Of a stretch of DNA of 64,000 bases, positions 14,171 through 25,992 are shown one piece after another. The first letter of the stretch is position 1; each line of letters begins with the position of its first letter. This DNA comes from Lanius collurio (taxonomy: Eukaryota; Chordata; Aves; Passeriformes; Laniidae), in NCBI GenBank assembly GCA_020086605.1, contig JACBWW010000016.1:13595998-13659997 (forward strand). The letters are read 5' to 3'. The notes beneath the pieces were generated by a model. The model worked only from the letters and a program-made list of their open reading frames with translations. It did not search any database and had not been told where the DNA came from. The position numbers were made by a program, and so were the translations under genes.

Positions 14171-15840
14171 GAAAATGTGAGTTCTAATTATAAATGATTC
14201 CTGTTTCTGAAGTCAGCTCTCCAAAGAATTTGCTACCATTCAGATGCTGCAGTCATTTGTAACGATGTTCAAGAGGAAGGAGAGGAGTATAGAGAAAGTG
14301 AAGTCATTTATATAATAGAGGAGGGATTATTATTTGAGGTGATGTCCTTTTTTCACATAAAAAATTCTTGATTGTGCTTTAAATTCAGCTGCCGCCAAAA
14401 GATGCAAAGTTATTAAATAAAAGGTTACCAACCAGTCCTTCAAATCTCCATGGAACAAACAAAAAATAGCTAAAGACCACAGCAAGTGATCTACTTATTC
14501 AGACACTGTCTGCTGACCTTCTTAACAGACTAGAAACTCACAGATATTGATTACTGCTTTAAGAGAAGTGCCTCAAAAATCCTTTTGTATTTTAAAACAT
14601 TTTTTGTCTCGAGCTGCATTTAAAATATTATGAATTGACTCTGGTTAGTTTTGGAATATAATTTTTATTGTTTAATCTGACAGAACTTTTTAGCTTCTTA
14701 ATAAAGTTATTTAATCTGCATTTATTCTGCCAGAGCATGTCCATTATTTAACAAAATAAGCAGGAGCTATAATTGATTTAGTCATATTACCAGGACAGAA
14801 CCATATCATAGATCTTTATAAGGTGTGAACTGATATGTTACTCAAGGGTCTCTGTATAATGGAATGGGAATTATTTTTTCTCCAGTGAACCTTTTGCATG
14901 CAGTGACTCATCCTCTGAATCTGTATGCTGAATGAAGAAAACTTCTATTTTCATAAATGAGGACCTGTAATATGGTCCCTATTTTACTGGACACTGAAAA
15001 ATGTATTTTAGATACAGCTAACAAGCCTGGATTAAAGGAAAATAAAGAGTGTTAATTGAAGTATACTCTGGAAAACCTGATGAGTATTCTTATATCCTGC
15101 AAAGCATGTAGGCAGACTATTCTTGCAATTTCTAATGGACAATTTGAGTTTTCTGATGGAAATAAGTCCTCAGAGTAAGAGGAAGGTGTCATCTTGGAGC
15201 TGTTTCAGAGAAGAAAATTTCCATCTTTGAAAAAAATCAATAGAGTTCTCAATAAATGAGACTAAAAATCAACTGTAAATTGAAGAAGAATAGAATAAAA
15301 TTTAGCAAAACCCAGGCAAAGCACTAAGATTACATATTAGGGGTTTAAATACACCTAAAGCATGAGGGTTTTTTTTCAAAATAAAATTACTTACTTAGTC
15401 AAAATCTAGTTTTCATTTAAAAAAATCTGAAATTAATTTCCTTAGAAGACTTGAAATTTGTACCTATGTAGACATAGAGTGAAAATCTAGACATTAAGCT
15501 TTGAAGAGGAGGAGGAGGATTTTTGTTTTGCACAAATCACAATGGGATTTCACACAGCTAAGACTATATCTTTCTTGAAATTAGTCTTTATGGATACTGA
15601 AAAGTTGCCTCATAAACAGCAAAAATACTCTGTGGTTGCTCATTCTGGTATGATACAGATGTAATTTTATCAGTCATTAATCAAAACTTTAAAGGAAAGC
15701 AGCTTTTTGTTACCAAGATGATTGTTGAGATGGTTTGTGAATAAAGTGTGAGTCAATTGATTCTCTGTAGGATAATTTTGATATCCAGATAAGATTTCCT
15801 TAAAAAACCTGCATTAATCAAAGATCTACCATAACAGTAG
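14171..15840. other. gene-free stretch between the two repeat copies
   Basis: AT-rich sequence separating the two 86-bp copies. It holds a short GAG-repeat at about 15503-15518 and several A or T runs. No gene, transposon body or terminal repeat linking the two copies is visible. Confidence 0.55.
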
Positions 15841-15926
15841 TTAATGAACTTCCATGGAGTAAATAAATCACATTCATATTGGGCCCAGTTAGGCTGCAAG
15901 CAGCAGAAAGTGACCCAGTGAGTGGT
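15841..15926 (+). repeat. 86-bp direct repeat, copy B
   Basis: Second copy of the element at 14085-14170, with the same length and orientation and no indels. It includes TATTGGGCCCAGTT and AAGTGACCCAGTGAGTGG. The repeat unit ends abruptly on the right, while similarity fades over about 20 bp on the left. The GGGCCCAGT part recalls an amniote repeat motif (TTTGGCCCAGT type) that I know only from memory. That assignment is tentative. Confidence 0.85.
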
Positions 15927-16645
15927 AGCCATCATGGTACCTTACTGTGCTTCTCCCACAGTTTGATGAGTATGGGTGAAATTGTGAAAGGATTTTAGAA
16001 CTGCTGGATTAGGGAGCACCCCAGAGCTTGTGAAGCCTGTTAGGGCTGTTTATCCCCTGTATCTCCGTGGCAAGAGATGGTGAAGGATTGTTAAACTGTG
16101 GTGAAGATTACTCAGGCAGGTGCATTCAAAGGAGAGCATGTTCACATGATATTGAAAAGTGAAATATTCCTAAATAGAAGAGCAAAACAAGCAAATGAAC
16201 AAAAATTATGTGCGATTGTCAGAATTTGAGAATTCTAAGATCCTAAGAAATATTGTCAAAGTGGAACAAAAAAGTTTCAGAGAACCTGGTGGAGGCAATG
16301 GATGACATTGAGTAGGGCAGTGCTTCTACTTGGACAGACTGGATCATGTGAGTGGCTGGAGGAAGTTTGGATCTGGTGCCAGGAGGGAATGAAGGCCACA
16401 AGAAGACAAGCAGCTAATTTGTAGAGCACTTTTGTCAAGTATACCTAAAAATGCTAGGAAAATGCAGACAGATATTTAGGCAGGATATTTAAATTGCAAA
16501 AAAAAAAAAAATCACTTATGAAGTGGGGGGCAGCTTGTTATGGGTTTTAGCAAGCTGGTCTCAGCAAATTTCCAGTGAAAGTGGAGAAATGCAGGTCTAA
16601 GGAAGAGACTATCACTGCTTCACTGAGTAATAAAAAAGAAGACGT
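15927..16645. other. gene-free stretch
   Basis: No gene visible. Contains a 14-A run at 16498-16511. The sequence at 16520-16645 directly precedes the MIR-like element and may include its degraded tRNA-like head, but I cannot align that part. Confidence 0.5.
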
Positions 16646-16771
16646 AGCTCACTGGGTGACTCAGTTTCCCTGTCATAAGACAGGGAAATAATAATAATTT
16701 CATCCATCTTAATGAAATATCTTGAAATATATGAACAAAGATAGCTATCAAAGAGCTAGCTATCATTAAGA
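16646..16771 (+). mobile_element. MIR-like amniote SINE fragment
   Basis: The string GACTCAGTTTCCCTGTCATA followed by ACAGGGAAATAATAATAATT matches the core and 3' part of MIR-type SINEs, which carry a CTCAGTTTCC word and then GGGGATAATAATA. The following bases, through TGAAATATCTTGAAATATAT and ending in AAAGAGCTAGCTATCATTA, fit the conserved tail of the amniote MIR-like family (GCTATATAAGAGCTAGGTATT type). The tRNA-derived head with A and B boxes is missing or too decayed to see. The element is non-autonomous, depended on LINE machinery, and is very old. Assignment rests on remembered consensus words, not a search. Confidence 0.7.
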
Positions 16772-17400
16772 ATGATGACCTCAGCTAAAAATAATTTTTA
16801 GTTTAATAATTTATTCCAAACTTATTGAAAGAAATGTTTTTTATTTCATCAATAGACAAAACATGTCATACCGTGTTCATAAATCAAGTACTGTGTTTAG
16901 GTTTTCTAAAAGCTCTAGTTAAGTGAGAACAGAGTTTGTGTGCTCTGCAGATGTATGTGATCATAATATTTACTGGTGATATAAGCTTGGCTTTGATTCT
17001 CTGCATTAACTTTATCAATGCAAGATAATAAATGGTTGAAGGTAACTGAAAGCTCAGCTAGGAAGGCAATGCTGGGTGTGTGCCTTCTGATTGACCTCAT
17101 AAACAATCAGCATTTCTCCCTGGTCAAAGCATTCTCTGAGGCTGCTAATCATCACAAAAGAATTACTATTCTATACTCAGACAATCCATAAATTAAGGCA
17201 GAACTGATTCTCCCACCACCAATGGATATAAAAGCTGTTTAAGGAATCTATGCTCATTACCTGACTGCCACGTCGTCTTGTGTGGCAATTTAGTCCTCCC
17301 GCCTGCACCAGTGGGAATGTGTTCGTTAGTTAATATAGATTAGATCTCCTTTATTTCTGAGGAAAGATATAAAACTCTTTCCTCTTCCCTTTTAGTAGTC
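16772..17400. other. gene-free stretch with a CpG-containing patch
   Basis: Mostly AT-rich. The patch 17225-17345 contains CACGTCGTC and a short inverted repeat (TGCCAC and GTGGCA around a 10-base spacer). In AT-rich bird DNA, retained CpGs can mark selected sequence, but this is weak. No gene is visible. Confidence 0.45.
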
Positions 17401-17721
17401 CCAGAGGCATGTGTGCAGGAGGTACTCATCAGGGCAGGCACGGCTGGGGCAGTGCTGACAGATAGCTGGGAGCAGCAGAGCTGTGGATGCAGCGCAGAGC
17501 CCTGAGCTCCTGAGGCCAGAGGAGCCAGAGTGGGGCAGCTGGAGAGTGAATTTGCTGCAGTCGGGGTGACCACAGCCTCCTGTCCTCTGTGCCATCAGCA
17601 GAGTGACATGGGATACACTCCAGCCAGAAAACCCCTCGGGTTTGCCTCTGCACCTGAGGCATTTTTAGCCCGTGTTAAAGGTCTGTGGGCCTCAGGCAGT
17701 CTCCCCAGTCTGTTGACATGA
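17401..17721. other. GC-richer block, unassigned
   Basis: This block is clearly richer in G and C than its surroundings and is open in several overlapping frames on both strands (60-77 codons each), a consequence of composition rather than coding. CAGCAGAG and CTCCTGAGG words recur. I recognise no protein, LTR or SINE. It may be a decayed repeat or an exon of a noncoding transcript. Confidence 0.35.
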
Positions 17722-19055
17722 GTTGTATGGCTTGGCCTTTATGAAAGTGATGCAGACAGAGAGTAGCTATCCTTGAGATCTCTCAGATTTTAAAAAGACC
17801 CATTCCTTTAAGTAATCAATTAGGATAAATTTTATCAAGAAATAGCAGGAAGGAGTTAAGCAAATTAGAAGTATTCCCAAGATTTTACTTCTGTTCAACT
17901 ATAATTAAAATCAAACAATGGTGCAAAAATAGTTTGGGAATATCATACAACGTAGCTCTAAAAAATCCCAGGAGGAAGTTATAAATGCTTCCAGCAAATA
18001 AAATAAAAAGAAACATTAGTCAGTTGCAAGCCTCATTTCCTCAACGATGGGAAGTAACAATGTCATAAATCATGAGTTACCTGAAGTCATGGGAACTTTT
18101 GTGCCATGGGCCTTTTGATAATCTCTACATTTACCATCATGGGAATATTTGTTGAATAAATATTTACTAGACCAAACACACTATTTCAGTACAACAGACA
18201 TTTTTTGTAAACAGCACTGAAAAATGATGTACACGTACTGGGGACTCTCAGCAACTATCACTTCTTACCAGACTTACTGAATAATTCTTTAATAAAGGAT
18301 GTGTGAGGAAATATATCTCCTAATAAGACAAGAAGGTCATTACAATGACTTAAAATTCAATTCAATGCTTTGAATTAAAAATGCACTTCATGTTTGTGTA
18401 ACTTGTGTTCTGTTCTGAAGCTGAAAAAAAGAGAAAGGACACTGAACATGAGTCTCAACCAGGCCAGGCTTCACCTTGCACAGCACTGGAGTACTTTGGT
18501 CTGAAAACGTGACAAGGACAGGACTGCAGTCATGGATAAATTTTGTAAGCCTTGGGATCAATTTATTTTGTTCTGACACTAATATAGTTAATACTGTTTC
18601 AGTCTAAGCACAAATATCCACAATTATTTGTGCCTTCTGAAATCTCACAGAACTTACCCAATGTGGGTGAGCTTTTCTAAGTTCTTTTTTGAAGGAAAAC
18701 CAGCTACAAGAGCAGTGTCAGGTTTATGTGAATAAGGAGTTCTGGACCGGAGTCATGGCAATAATTATGAGAAATTTTTATAGATTTCTTTTATGCCAAA
18801 TAATTCACTTTATATTTTATGCCCACTTGCCAATACAATCAGAAGCAGAGTAATTCCTAGGGTGAAAAAACTGCTATTCTATGGAAAACAGCTTTCATTG
18901 CTATGTGAAAAACTGAAAGGTAAAGACTAGAATGAAAAAATATTTGGCTCCTTGCAAGTCTGGTGCTTAAAATGTGATTATCCATTACTTCTGAATAAAG
19001 TAATGGGAATTTCTCTGAGTTTGACTTCAGGGTTAGTATATTAACTCTGAGTGTG
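17722..19055. other. gene-free stretch
   Basis: AT-rich, no recognisable element. Frames are short and unremarkable. Confidence 0.6.
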
Positions 19056-19255
19056 GGGAAGCAGAAGAGGCAGGGACATGGATCAGGGGGTCCCCTCCAC
19101 AGAGCCCACACCACCACGAGCAGCAGCCTGATCCCAATCCCAGCACATGGGGAGAGCCCACTGGGGGCAAAACTGTGCCCTCACCACGTCTGAGGTGCTC
19201 AGGGGCACTGCTTTGGGGATCAGTCCTGCCACTCACACCAGCATCTGAGTCTTTA
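19056..19255. other. GC-richer block, unassigned
   Basis: About 200 bases rich in CCCA, GGGG and CAGCAG words between AT-rich flanks. Open on the minus strand in two overlapping frames, neither of which resembles a known family. Probably composition-driven. Confidence 0.3.
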
Positions 19256-19338
19256 GCCCGTTTTAGAGATCAAGATATATTGATCAGAAGGTGTATGCTA
19301 TATGGCATTGATAAACAAAATTTTCAGAGATACTGCTA

Positions 19339-19356
19339 ATAAATAAATAAATAAAT
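19339..19356. repeat. (AAAT)n microsatellite
   Basis: Four to five AAAT units in a row. Confidence 0.85.
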
Positions 19357-22300
19357 GAAATTAATTAGTAGGTTAAAATCAGCTCAGATAAACTGACAGT
19401 CAGAATGCCTTTTGGGAGGTGATTGATTTTATTCTTGTGTTTTCCACCTGGAGCTGTGTGACTCATAGACCTGAAAGAAGTAGGAGTAAACAATGAGGTC
19501 TTTTTTCATTTGGAGGATATTACAGAGTATGTTTTGGGGCATTCCTCTAGTTTTTCTAAATTCCAATCTTTAAAATGGCATTCTTCAGGATGACCTATAG
19601 ATGGAGAATTTTGTGATATTTTGAGGTTCTGTTGGATCTAACATTGCATTATGTATATATATAAACACTGTTCATCCAGTGAGGGTTTTACTCTAATCTG
19701 CCCAAGCAATCTATTAACAAGAACATCAGTTACCCCACCTTTGGGGTAGGTTGGAACAGAAGGATAATTGTTGTAGGTGGCAAAATATGTTGTGACATGA
19801 GAAGACTCATAATTTGCAAGAAAATATTTCTTATACATTGAAAATCTGCTGAATTACAGAACTATCTGAACTTTAACTAAGTCAGATATTTGCAAAATTT
19901 CATGAAATAAAGCAAGTGATTTTTTAACTTTTCTAGGTAACAGTGAGGAGTGTGATATTTTTAATAAATGGATCCTTTTTAAAAGCTTCAGATGAAGAGG
20001 CACCGCAAAACCAAACATAACTAAAGTGAAGCATTAACGAACATGAAAAAAACACTTCATAATGCCAGTGCTCAGGATTTGACAGAAAGTGGATAAAATC
20101 TATCAGAGATTAAAACAGACACAGAGTTGAAATACCAGATTGCCTGTGGCAAACTCTGGCAGCAGGCTTGTTCACATGGAATGGGAATATAACATGAAGG
20201 TATGACAGGCCATGTTTTATTGGTCCATTAATACATGCCTCAGGTATGTTTTCGGGCAGGAGGCCACAGGCTATTAATTGATGTGCTTTGCAGTGTTTAA
20301 GCCCTGAAACACTAAAAACTATTCTGTGATCAATCAGAGAAAATCAATCACAAGAATTCCATTTTAGGAAGATGTGATATATTCTAAAATATAAAATACA
20401 TAACAAGAAAAAGAGACAGATGACCATCTGCTTTCTTTTGCCTGACGAGTTATTAAGGACTCTGATAAAGCTGGAGTTCATCAATCACAGTAAACCATGC
20501 AGGAAATAAAATTAAATAAAGATATATAAATTAAACTTTTCTTGACCTACATTTTATTAAGTTCAAGAAATCTACAAAGATCCAGGCTGAGTTTCTAAAC
20601 ATTATTTATTTCTCTTGAAAATGTTACAAACATTACCTATGAATTGTGTCTAAAATGCAAAATTGTACAGCTATTATATCCACACAATTCTGAAGTTTTG
20701 TACTTCCAGTGGGAACAGTGCCTTGTAATCTATAGGAGCAGTTCACCACAGTACAGCTAAAAACTAATTATGAAGGCTGAGTCATGTTATGTGGGAAAAT
20801 CAGTTGCAGTTTTCAAAAAAAGTTATAACCTCCCATGCCCAGCAATCCCACTTGGCAGAGTCAGGGGTGGCTGAGGAAGTTTTGCCAGAGTAGCTGCCTG
20901 TTGAACCTGCACATCAATGACTGAACACCTTGGTAGCAGATCTGTTTCCTGGTTTATTCTTCTGCTGAGAATTTTCATCTTAGAACATTTAATTTTGCAA
21001 ATTTTTCCTTCATTATAGTTCAGAGGTTTTGTTTTCCTTCCACACAAATGAGAAACTTCTTTCTTCTCTTTGCCCTTGTGTATTTTTTTTATGGACTTCA
21101 AATAAAATGATTGTTCTGCTTGCTACATTTGTGGCTTACAGGACCATCCTAAAGTTCAAAGGCTTTGCATAAGAACCATCTCTAAAGAGTAAAATCCTTT
21201 CAAGAGATTGAAAAATGTTATTCTCAGGATGTAAGACTAAGGAGAAAGACTCAGAGGTTCAGAGTGAAGGAGCTGGAAAAGGAAAGGATGATGAAACTAC
21301 TATGGACAGAATTAGATAAGAAACTTTACAAAATATGTAGCAAATACAAGCAATAAATAAGAAAGATTTGGTTAGCAGGAGTTGCCCAAGGAGAAGTGTG
21401 TAAATAGAGCAGATTCTCCAGTGGGAATAAAATGAGGAATAATTAATTGTAGAGGTTAAGGGGGTAAAAGAACCCTTAATAAAATGCAAAACTTGAAAGA
21501 TTGTCTCTGATCCTGTGGCCAGCCACATTGCTCTTGGTTAGCTCATAGTCTGCGAAAGAAAAAACTGGAGCAACAAAAAGATCTTTGAAAATCCTCTGGA
21601 GACCACACACTCTATGAGTGTCCATAGCAGTTGTCACTTGCACTGGGGAGACCCCTTGTTCCAGTGCATTCTTTGTCTGCATTTCCACACAGCTCTACAT
21701 GATTTCCAACGTTTTTCTTTTTCCCCTTATATCACTATTTCAATCATGTTTTCTCTTCCAGATGTATTGTAGCATGTATTCTTCTCAGGTTAATGATTTT
21801 CTATAGATTTCTTTTCTATATATTTATTGTTTCATGATTTACCTTTCTATCTTTCCCTATGTCCTTATGGATGTTTGTATTTTAGTGTCTTTTAGCATAA
21901 AGCAGAAAAGCCATTTGTATATTGCATGTTTCTTTACTTAAGACTGGAGTCACCACATAGTTTCACAGTTTCAAACTGAGCATTTCCTTTCAATTCATCA
22001 TCTTACATTCATTTAATTATAGCTCGCTGTTTAGTTCTTCAGTCCATCTAAAATTAATGCAAATCTTTCAACCAAGATAGTTTAGATTAATTTTGAATGT
22101 AGAAATTTGTAAAACACTGTATTCAATTATTTACATTATGCTTGCAATGTTTCCCTCATTCTCTAATCTGAAAATCTTATCTATTCCAGCAATCAGGTTT
22201 CTCAGGCAAGTACCTTCTATGCTTTTAGTTAATATAAGCTCATTTTCCCTTTTTCCTGTCCTTTCCACCAATCCTCGTTTTAATTTCATTATCTTCCTTT

Positions 22301-23449
22301 TGCTAGGGTATATAATTTCTAGTGCACATATTGTCAATGTAATTTAGTAATTACATCTGGAACTACATATTTTTAGTATTCATTTACTTGCAGTCCCAAA
22401 CTGACAATGTTTTTTTTGTTATTTCCTTTGGTTTTTAGTTCTTGAAACCTAACCTAATATAACACATCATCGAATAGAAGCTCTCTGGCACTGTAAATAC
22501 TTCTGGTTTAAAAAAAAGAAAAACTGAACTACATTACAAATATGTTTATTTATTTATTTCCTGTAGAAATTATAATACTATCTTTTCTTTTGTTATTCAG
22601 AGAAATTAAAAGACAAAATTAAATGGTTACATTTAGCTTTAAACTATTTCACTTTGGTTGATTTTTTTAAAAGACACATTTTTAAATCAAACTTTTACTC
22701 AATATTTTTCATGCTTTTAAGTATTTAAAGAGTTTCTTGTCTTACTGCCCCAAAACGAATCATTTAGCAGTGGCATCCAATTTGTTTCTTAATTTTATAT
22801 TATAGCATGTAAATTTTCTTATGTATTATATGATGGACATAGTCAAAGCTCAACTACTGCTAAAGTTTGACATGCTATTTCAGTTAAAATAATCTGAAAA
22901 TATTTAAGACAAATATTAATTCAATAAATGAAAGTCTTATCAGTACCTTTGCCAATATATAATATATAGGATGAGATGCACGCAAAGTTTAGATGACAAA
23001 AGACCATGTGAATCTGCATGAAGGGCTATGAGACAAAGCAGAGTGAGAAATTTACCATGAAAAAAAGAAATGTCTCTTTTTCTAAGCAATGTCTTTTCAC
23101 TGCCTGACACAAATAATTTTCTTGTTTGATGTATTGTACCTTTTTTTCCCTTGCTTGAACTGATAGTTGGTACTACATTCCATTTTAAGCTGTGATATTA
23201 TTTCCCAGTACAGCCTAGCAATATTTCTTCAGAATATGCCATTCCTTGCATGGTTGCATTGGTAAATAGATTCCTAATCACTTTTAAATAGCAAAAGATC
23301 ATTCAGGGAAGAGATAAAATCAATGCATGTCATACAAAGGAGCTGTCTTTGAAACAATTACAAGAAAAATAATTATTAGTAATCTGATGGCTTAGTTGTT
23401 GCATGTAGTTTATTGTGATCTTAAAACAAGAACAATTAAATCAACAGAA
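19357..23449. other. gene-free stretch
   Basis: AT-rich sequence, including a strongly T-rich part at about 21690-22450 on the plus strand. No gene, RNA or transposon is recognised. The frame at 20823-21101 (minus, 92 codons) is Lys-rich from A-rich composition and matches nothing known to me. Confidence 0.6.
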
Positions 23450-24230
23450 GCCCCCTACCGATTTTTACCAACCATTTTACTGAGTTCTATATGAGGAGTG
23501 AAAATTGAATGCCTATTATCCCCTGGCAAGACAGCATTTAAAACTTCAAAAATAATAGATTATATACAGCTCAAACAGGCAAAACCTCAACAACTCGGTA
23601 TCTTGGTAACAACTTGTGAGGTGCATCACAAAGGCATTAAACAAGACAGCTTTATGGGTTTGAGCGAAACTTTTCTTCCAAAGTCATTAATTATATTGAA
23701 GGGTTATGCAAGTCTCATTTCAACTTGAAATATCTTTGAGCTTTCCAGTATCTTCCATTATCACCTTGATTTTAGGCTAGTTTGTTTATCGTGTTAACTT
23801 GTATGGGAGTACGTTGGTGGAAAAACTGTCAGCACAGATGTACTTTCTAAAAGTAAGAGCTGCAGCAGATTACTGAAGCACGTTTTAAGCCCTTGATCTA
23901 GCCAAAGTGACATTCAACAGCTGTTAGGTTGCAGATGTTCCACACACATTTCCTGGTCAGCAGATAAAAAGATTGTTCTCCATTCCAAGGAAGAAGCATC
24001 AGCCTCCTAATACCTGTTACAGTAAAGCTTATTATGTCTCGATATCTCCTCAGAGTAGCTCAAGGACACACATTGCAGCAAACTGTGTGATCCAGATAAT
24101 TAAGGATAACTTGGCAGCAGCTCATCTCCTGGAGGGTGGACTGAGAAATATCTCTGTTGTGAGAGCTCCTAGCAATTAAGGAGTGTGGGATTTAAAGTCT
24201 TGCATAGATAACCTGATTCTTTTCACTTTA
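23450..24230. promoter_or_regulatory. candidate conserved noncoding block
   Basis: A stretch with few homopolymer runs, some retained CpGs (for example TACCGA, GAGCGAAAC, TACGTTGG, TCTCGATATC) and clustered factor-like words including CATCACAAAGG, GATAATTAAGGATAA and TTAATTATATTG. No frame here looks coding. The call rests only on texture, so conservation must be tested by alignment. Confidence 0.2.
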
Positions 24231-25806
24231 TTCTGCCCTGTATGGATACTTCAGATCTTGAGTTCTTCTTTGCCATTGGTCTGGTCATTTAGTCAATGCA
24301 GGGCAGAATTTGCTGTCAAATAAAGGCAAATAAGAAAAGCAGCCTTGTACTGCTGGCTGGTGTGCACTGTAAAGCAAGGGAGAAGCTTTTCCTCTATCTT
24401 TTATTATAAGTGGTAGCTCTGTTTTTCTGACTGTAGCCTGACCACCCAGGGAAGCTTTGATGAATAGTGTTTCTGTACATATTTGTATCTGGAAAATTAA
24501 ATAGAGTCCTTTAAAAACCAGTCAAATGTCCAACCAGCTACAAACCATGAACAAAGTAGGTTTTTAAAGAGAGCTGTTTCTCTTTAGTGACAAACTTGAG
24601 ATCACTCTACTAACCTATAAGCCTCAAGGTGCATAATAAAAATGACAGCTCATTTTGTACAATATCAAACAGGAATCCCACATATATTTTCCCTTTGTTG
24701 TAACTGTTACTAAATTAAATAGACTACTTAAAGCAATGGTACTATCATAAGTTCAAGTACTTGTTTGGAAGTGATGCTGTGCAAATAATTAAGTACAAAT
24801 TAAAAATAAATTGTATGGAAACTATTTTTCAGATTGAAGTGACAGATTAATAAAGAACTCTGGATCATCCCCAAAAACCTGATGCATGAGACAGAGCTCA
24901 GGTAAGGCCCTGTGTACAGAGCTGCAGAGAAGATGTGGCAGCCGATCAGACTTATCAGTTCCTGATATCGATGAGAGAATCCTTCAGAGTAGGAGCAACC
25001 TGATATAAAAAGGATTAATTCATGAGTAATCCAGGGAATAATAGAGGATTTTTGAATGCAGATACCCTAATTTCTGGTAGATGTTGACCAGTAAGTCTCC
25101 CTGAGGTGAAATGTCTTAACACACCCGAAACTTGCTAAACTCTATTAACATGTTTATAAAACAGCATTTAAGCTTTCTGCTCTCAGTCCATCTTTTGCTT
25201 ATAACAGTTATATAGTACATCTTTTTATTTTGATGATCAAAATAAAAATACTTGAGAATCTCAGTGCATTTGCAGAGACTTTTTATTAAGCTTAAACTTG
25301 CAACACAAATATTACATTAAACTCCTTAAATCCAATGCCAGATGTCCATACAATCACATCCTAATCCAAATCTATAATGTGGTTATATTCTATTAACTAT
25401 CTCCATCCAACTCTTATTTTGTCCAAGATGTCACATGTACCCACATGTACCCCTGCAGCAACTCAAAACAGATATGAAGATATCTGACCATCAGAGAAAA
25501 AAGGATGTTGAAATAAAAGCTGCTTCCAGAAAGAAGATGTGAAGGAAATTGATATTTCCACCCCTGGCTATCAGGCTTATTTCACTGCTCAGTTTCCCAC
25601 TAAAAACTTTGGCTACCAAATGTCATGCTGCTTTGATATGACATAAATCATTCACTGACTAATAAAAATCTGATTTATTCTCAGTTCTCCAGACCTTGCT
25701 ATTACTATCAGAACATCTTTCAGCAGATGTTAATGTTGCAAATACTTCACACCTGTATATAAACACATGCACTGAGAAGCACATAGCTTTTGTAGGAGGT
25801 AATTTC
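24231..25806. other. gene-free stretch
   Basis: AT-rich with no gene visible. It carries the palindrome listed at 25222-25248 and a tandem duplication of CACATGTACC near 25432-25452. Confidence 0.6.
25222..25248. repeat. 27-bp perfect palindrome
   Basis: Two 13-bp arms, TTTTTATTTTGAT at 25222-25234 and its exact reverse complement at 25236-25248, surround a single G. It could extrude as a cruciform or bind a symmetric dimer. AT-rich composition raises the chance rate, but 13 perfect pairs around one base is unusual. Confidence 0.9.
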
Positions 25807-25992
25807 ACAGAGTCACAGAATGGGCCAGGTTGGAAGGGACCACAGTGGGTCATCTGCTCCTACCTGCTGCTCCAGCAGGGTCATCCCAGAGCACGTGGCA
25901 CAGGACTGCATCCAGACAGTCCTGGAATACGTCCAGTGAAGGAGATTCCCCAACCTCTGTGGGCAGAATGTTCCAGTGCTCAGCCCAGCACT
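25807..25992 (-). mobile_element. CR1 LINE, 3' end fragment
   Basis: Read on the plus strand this begins AGTCACAGAATGGGCCAGG then TTGGAAGGGACCACAGTGGG, the reverse complement of a CR1 3' end. The minus-strand frame contains [19 protein letters not shown] followed by a Leu-Asp-Ala stretch, which fits the C-terminus of the CR1 ORF2 protein (endonuclease plus reverse transcriptase). Only the last part of the element remains, as usual for 5'-truncated CR1 copies. It cannot be active. Texture suggests a moderately old insertion. Confidence 0.88.

Noticed and set aside
14085..15926. Coding origin for the 86-bp repeats, because both are open for 28 codons on the minus strand
   Set aside because: Differences fall at all three codon positions and most change the amino acid. 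Two 28-codon openings in related DNA are not independent evidence.
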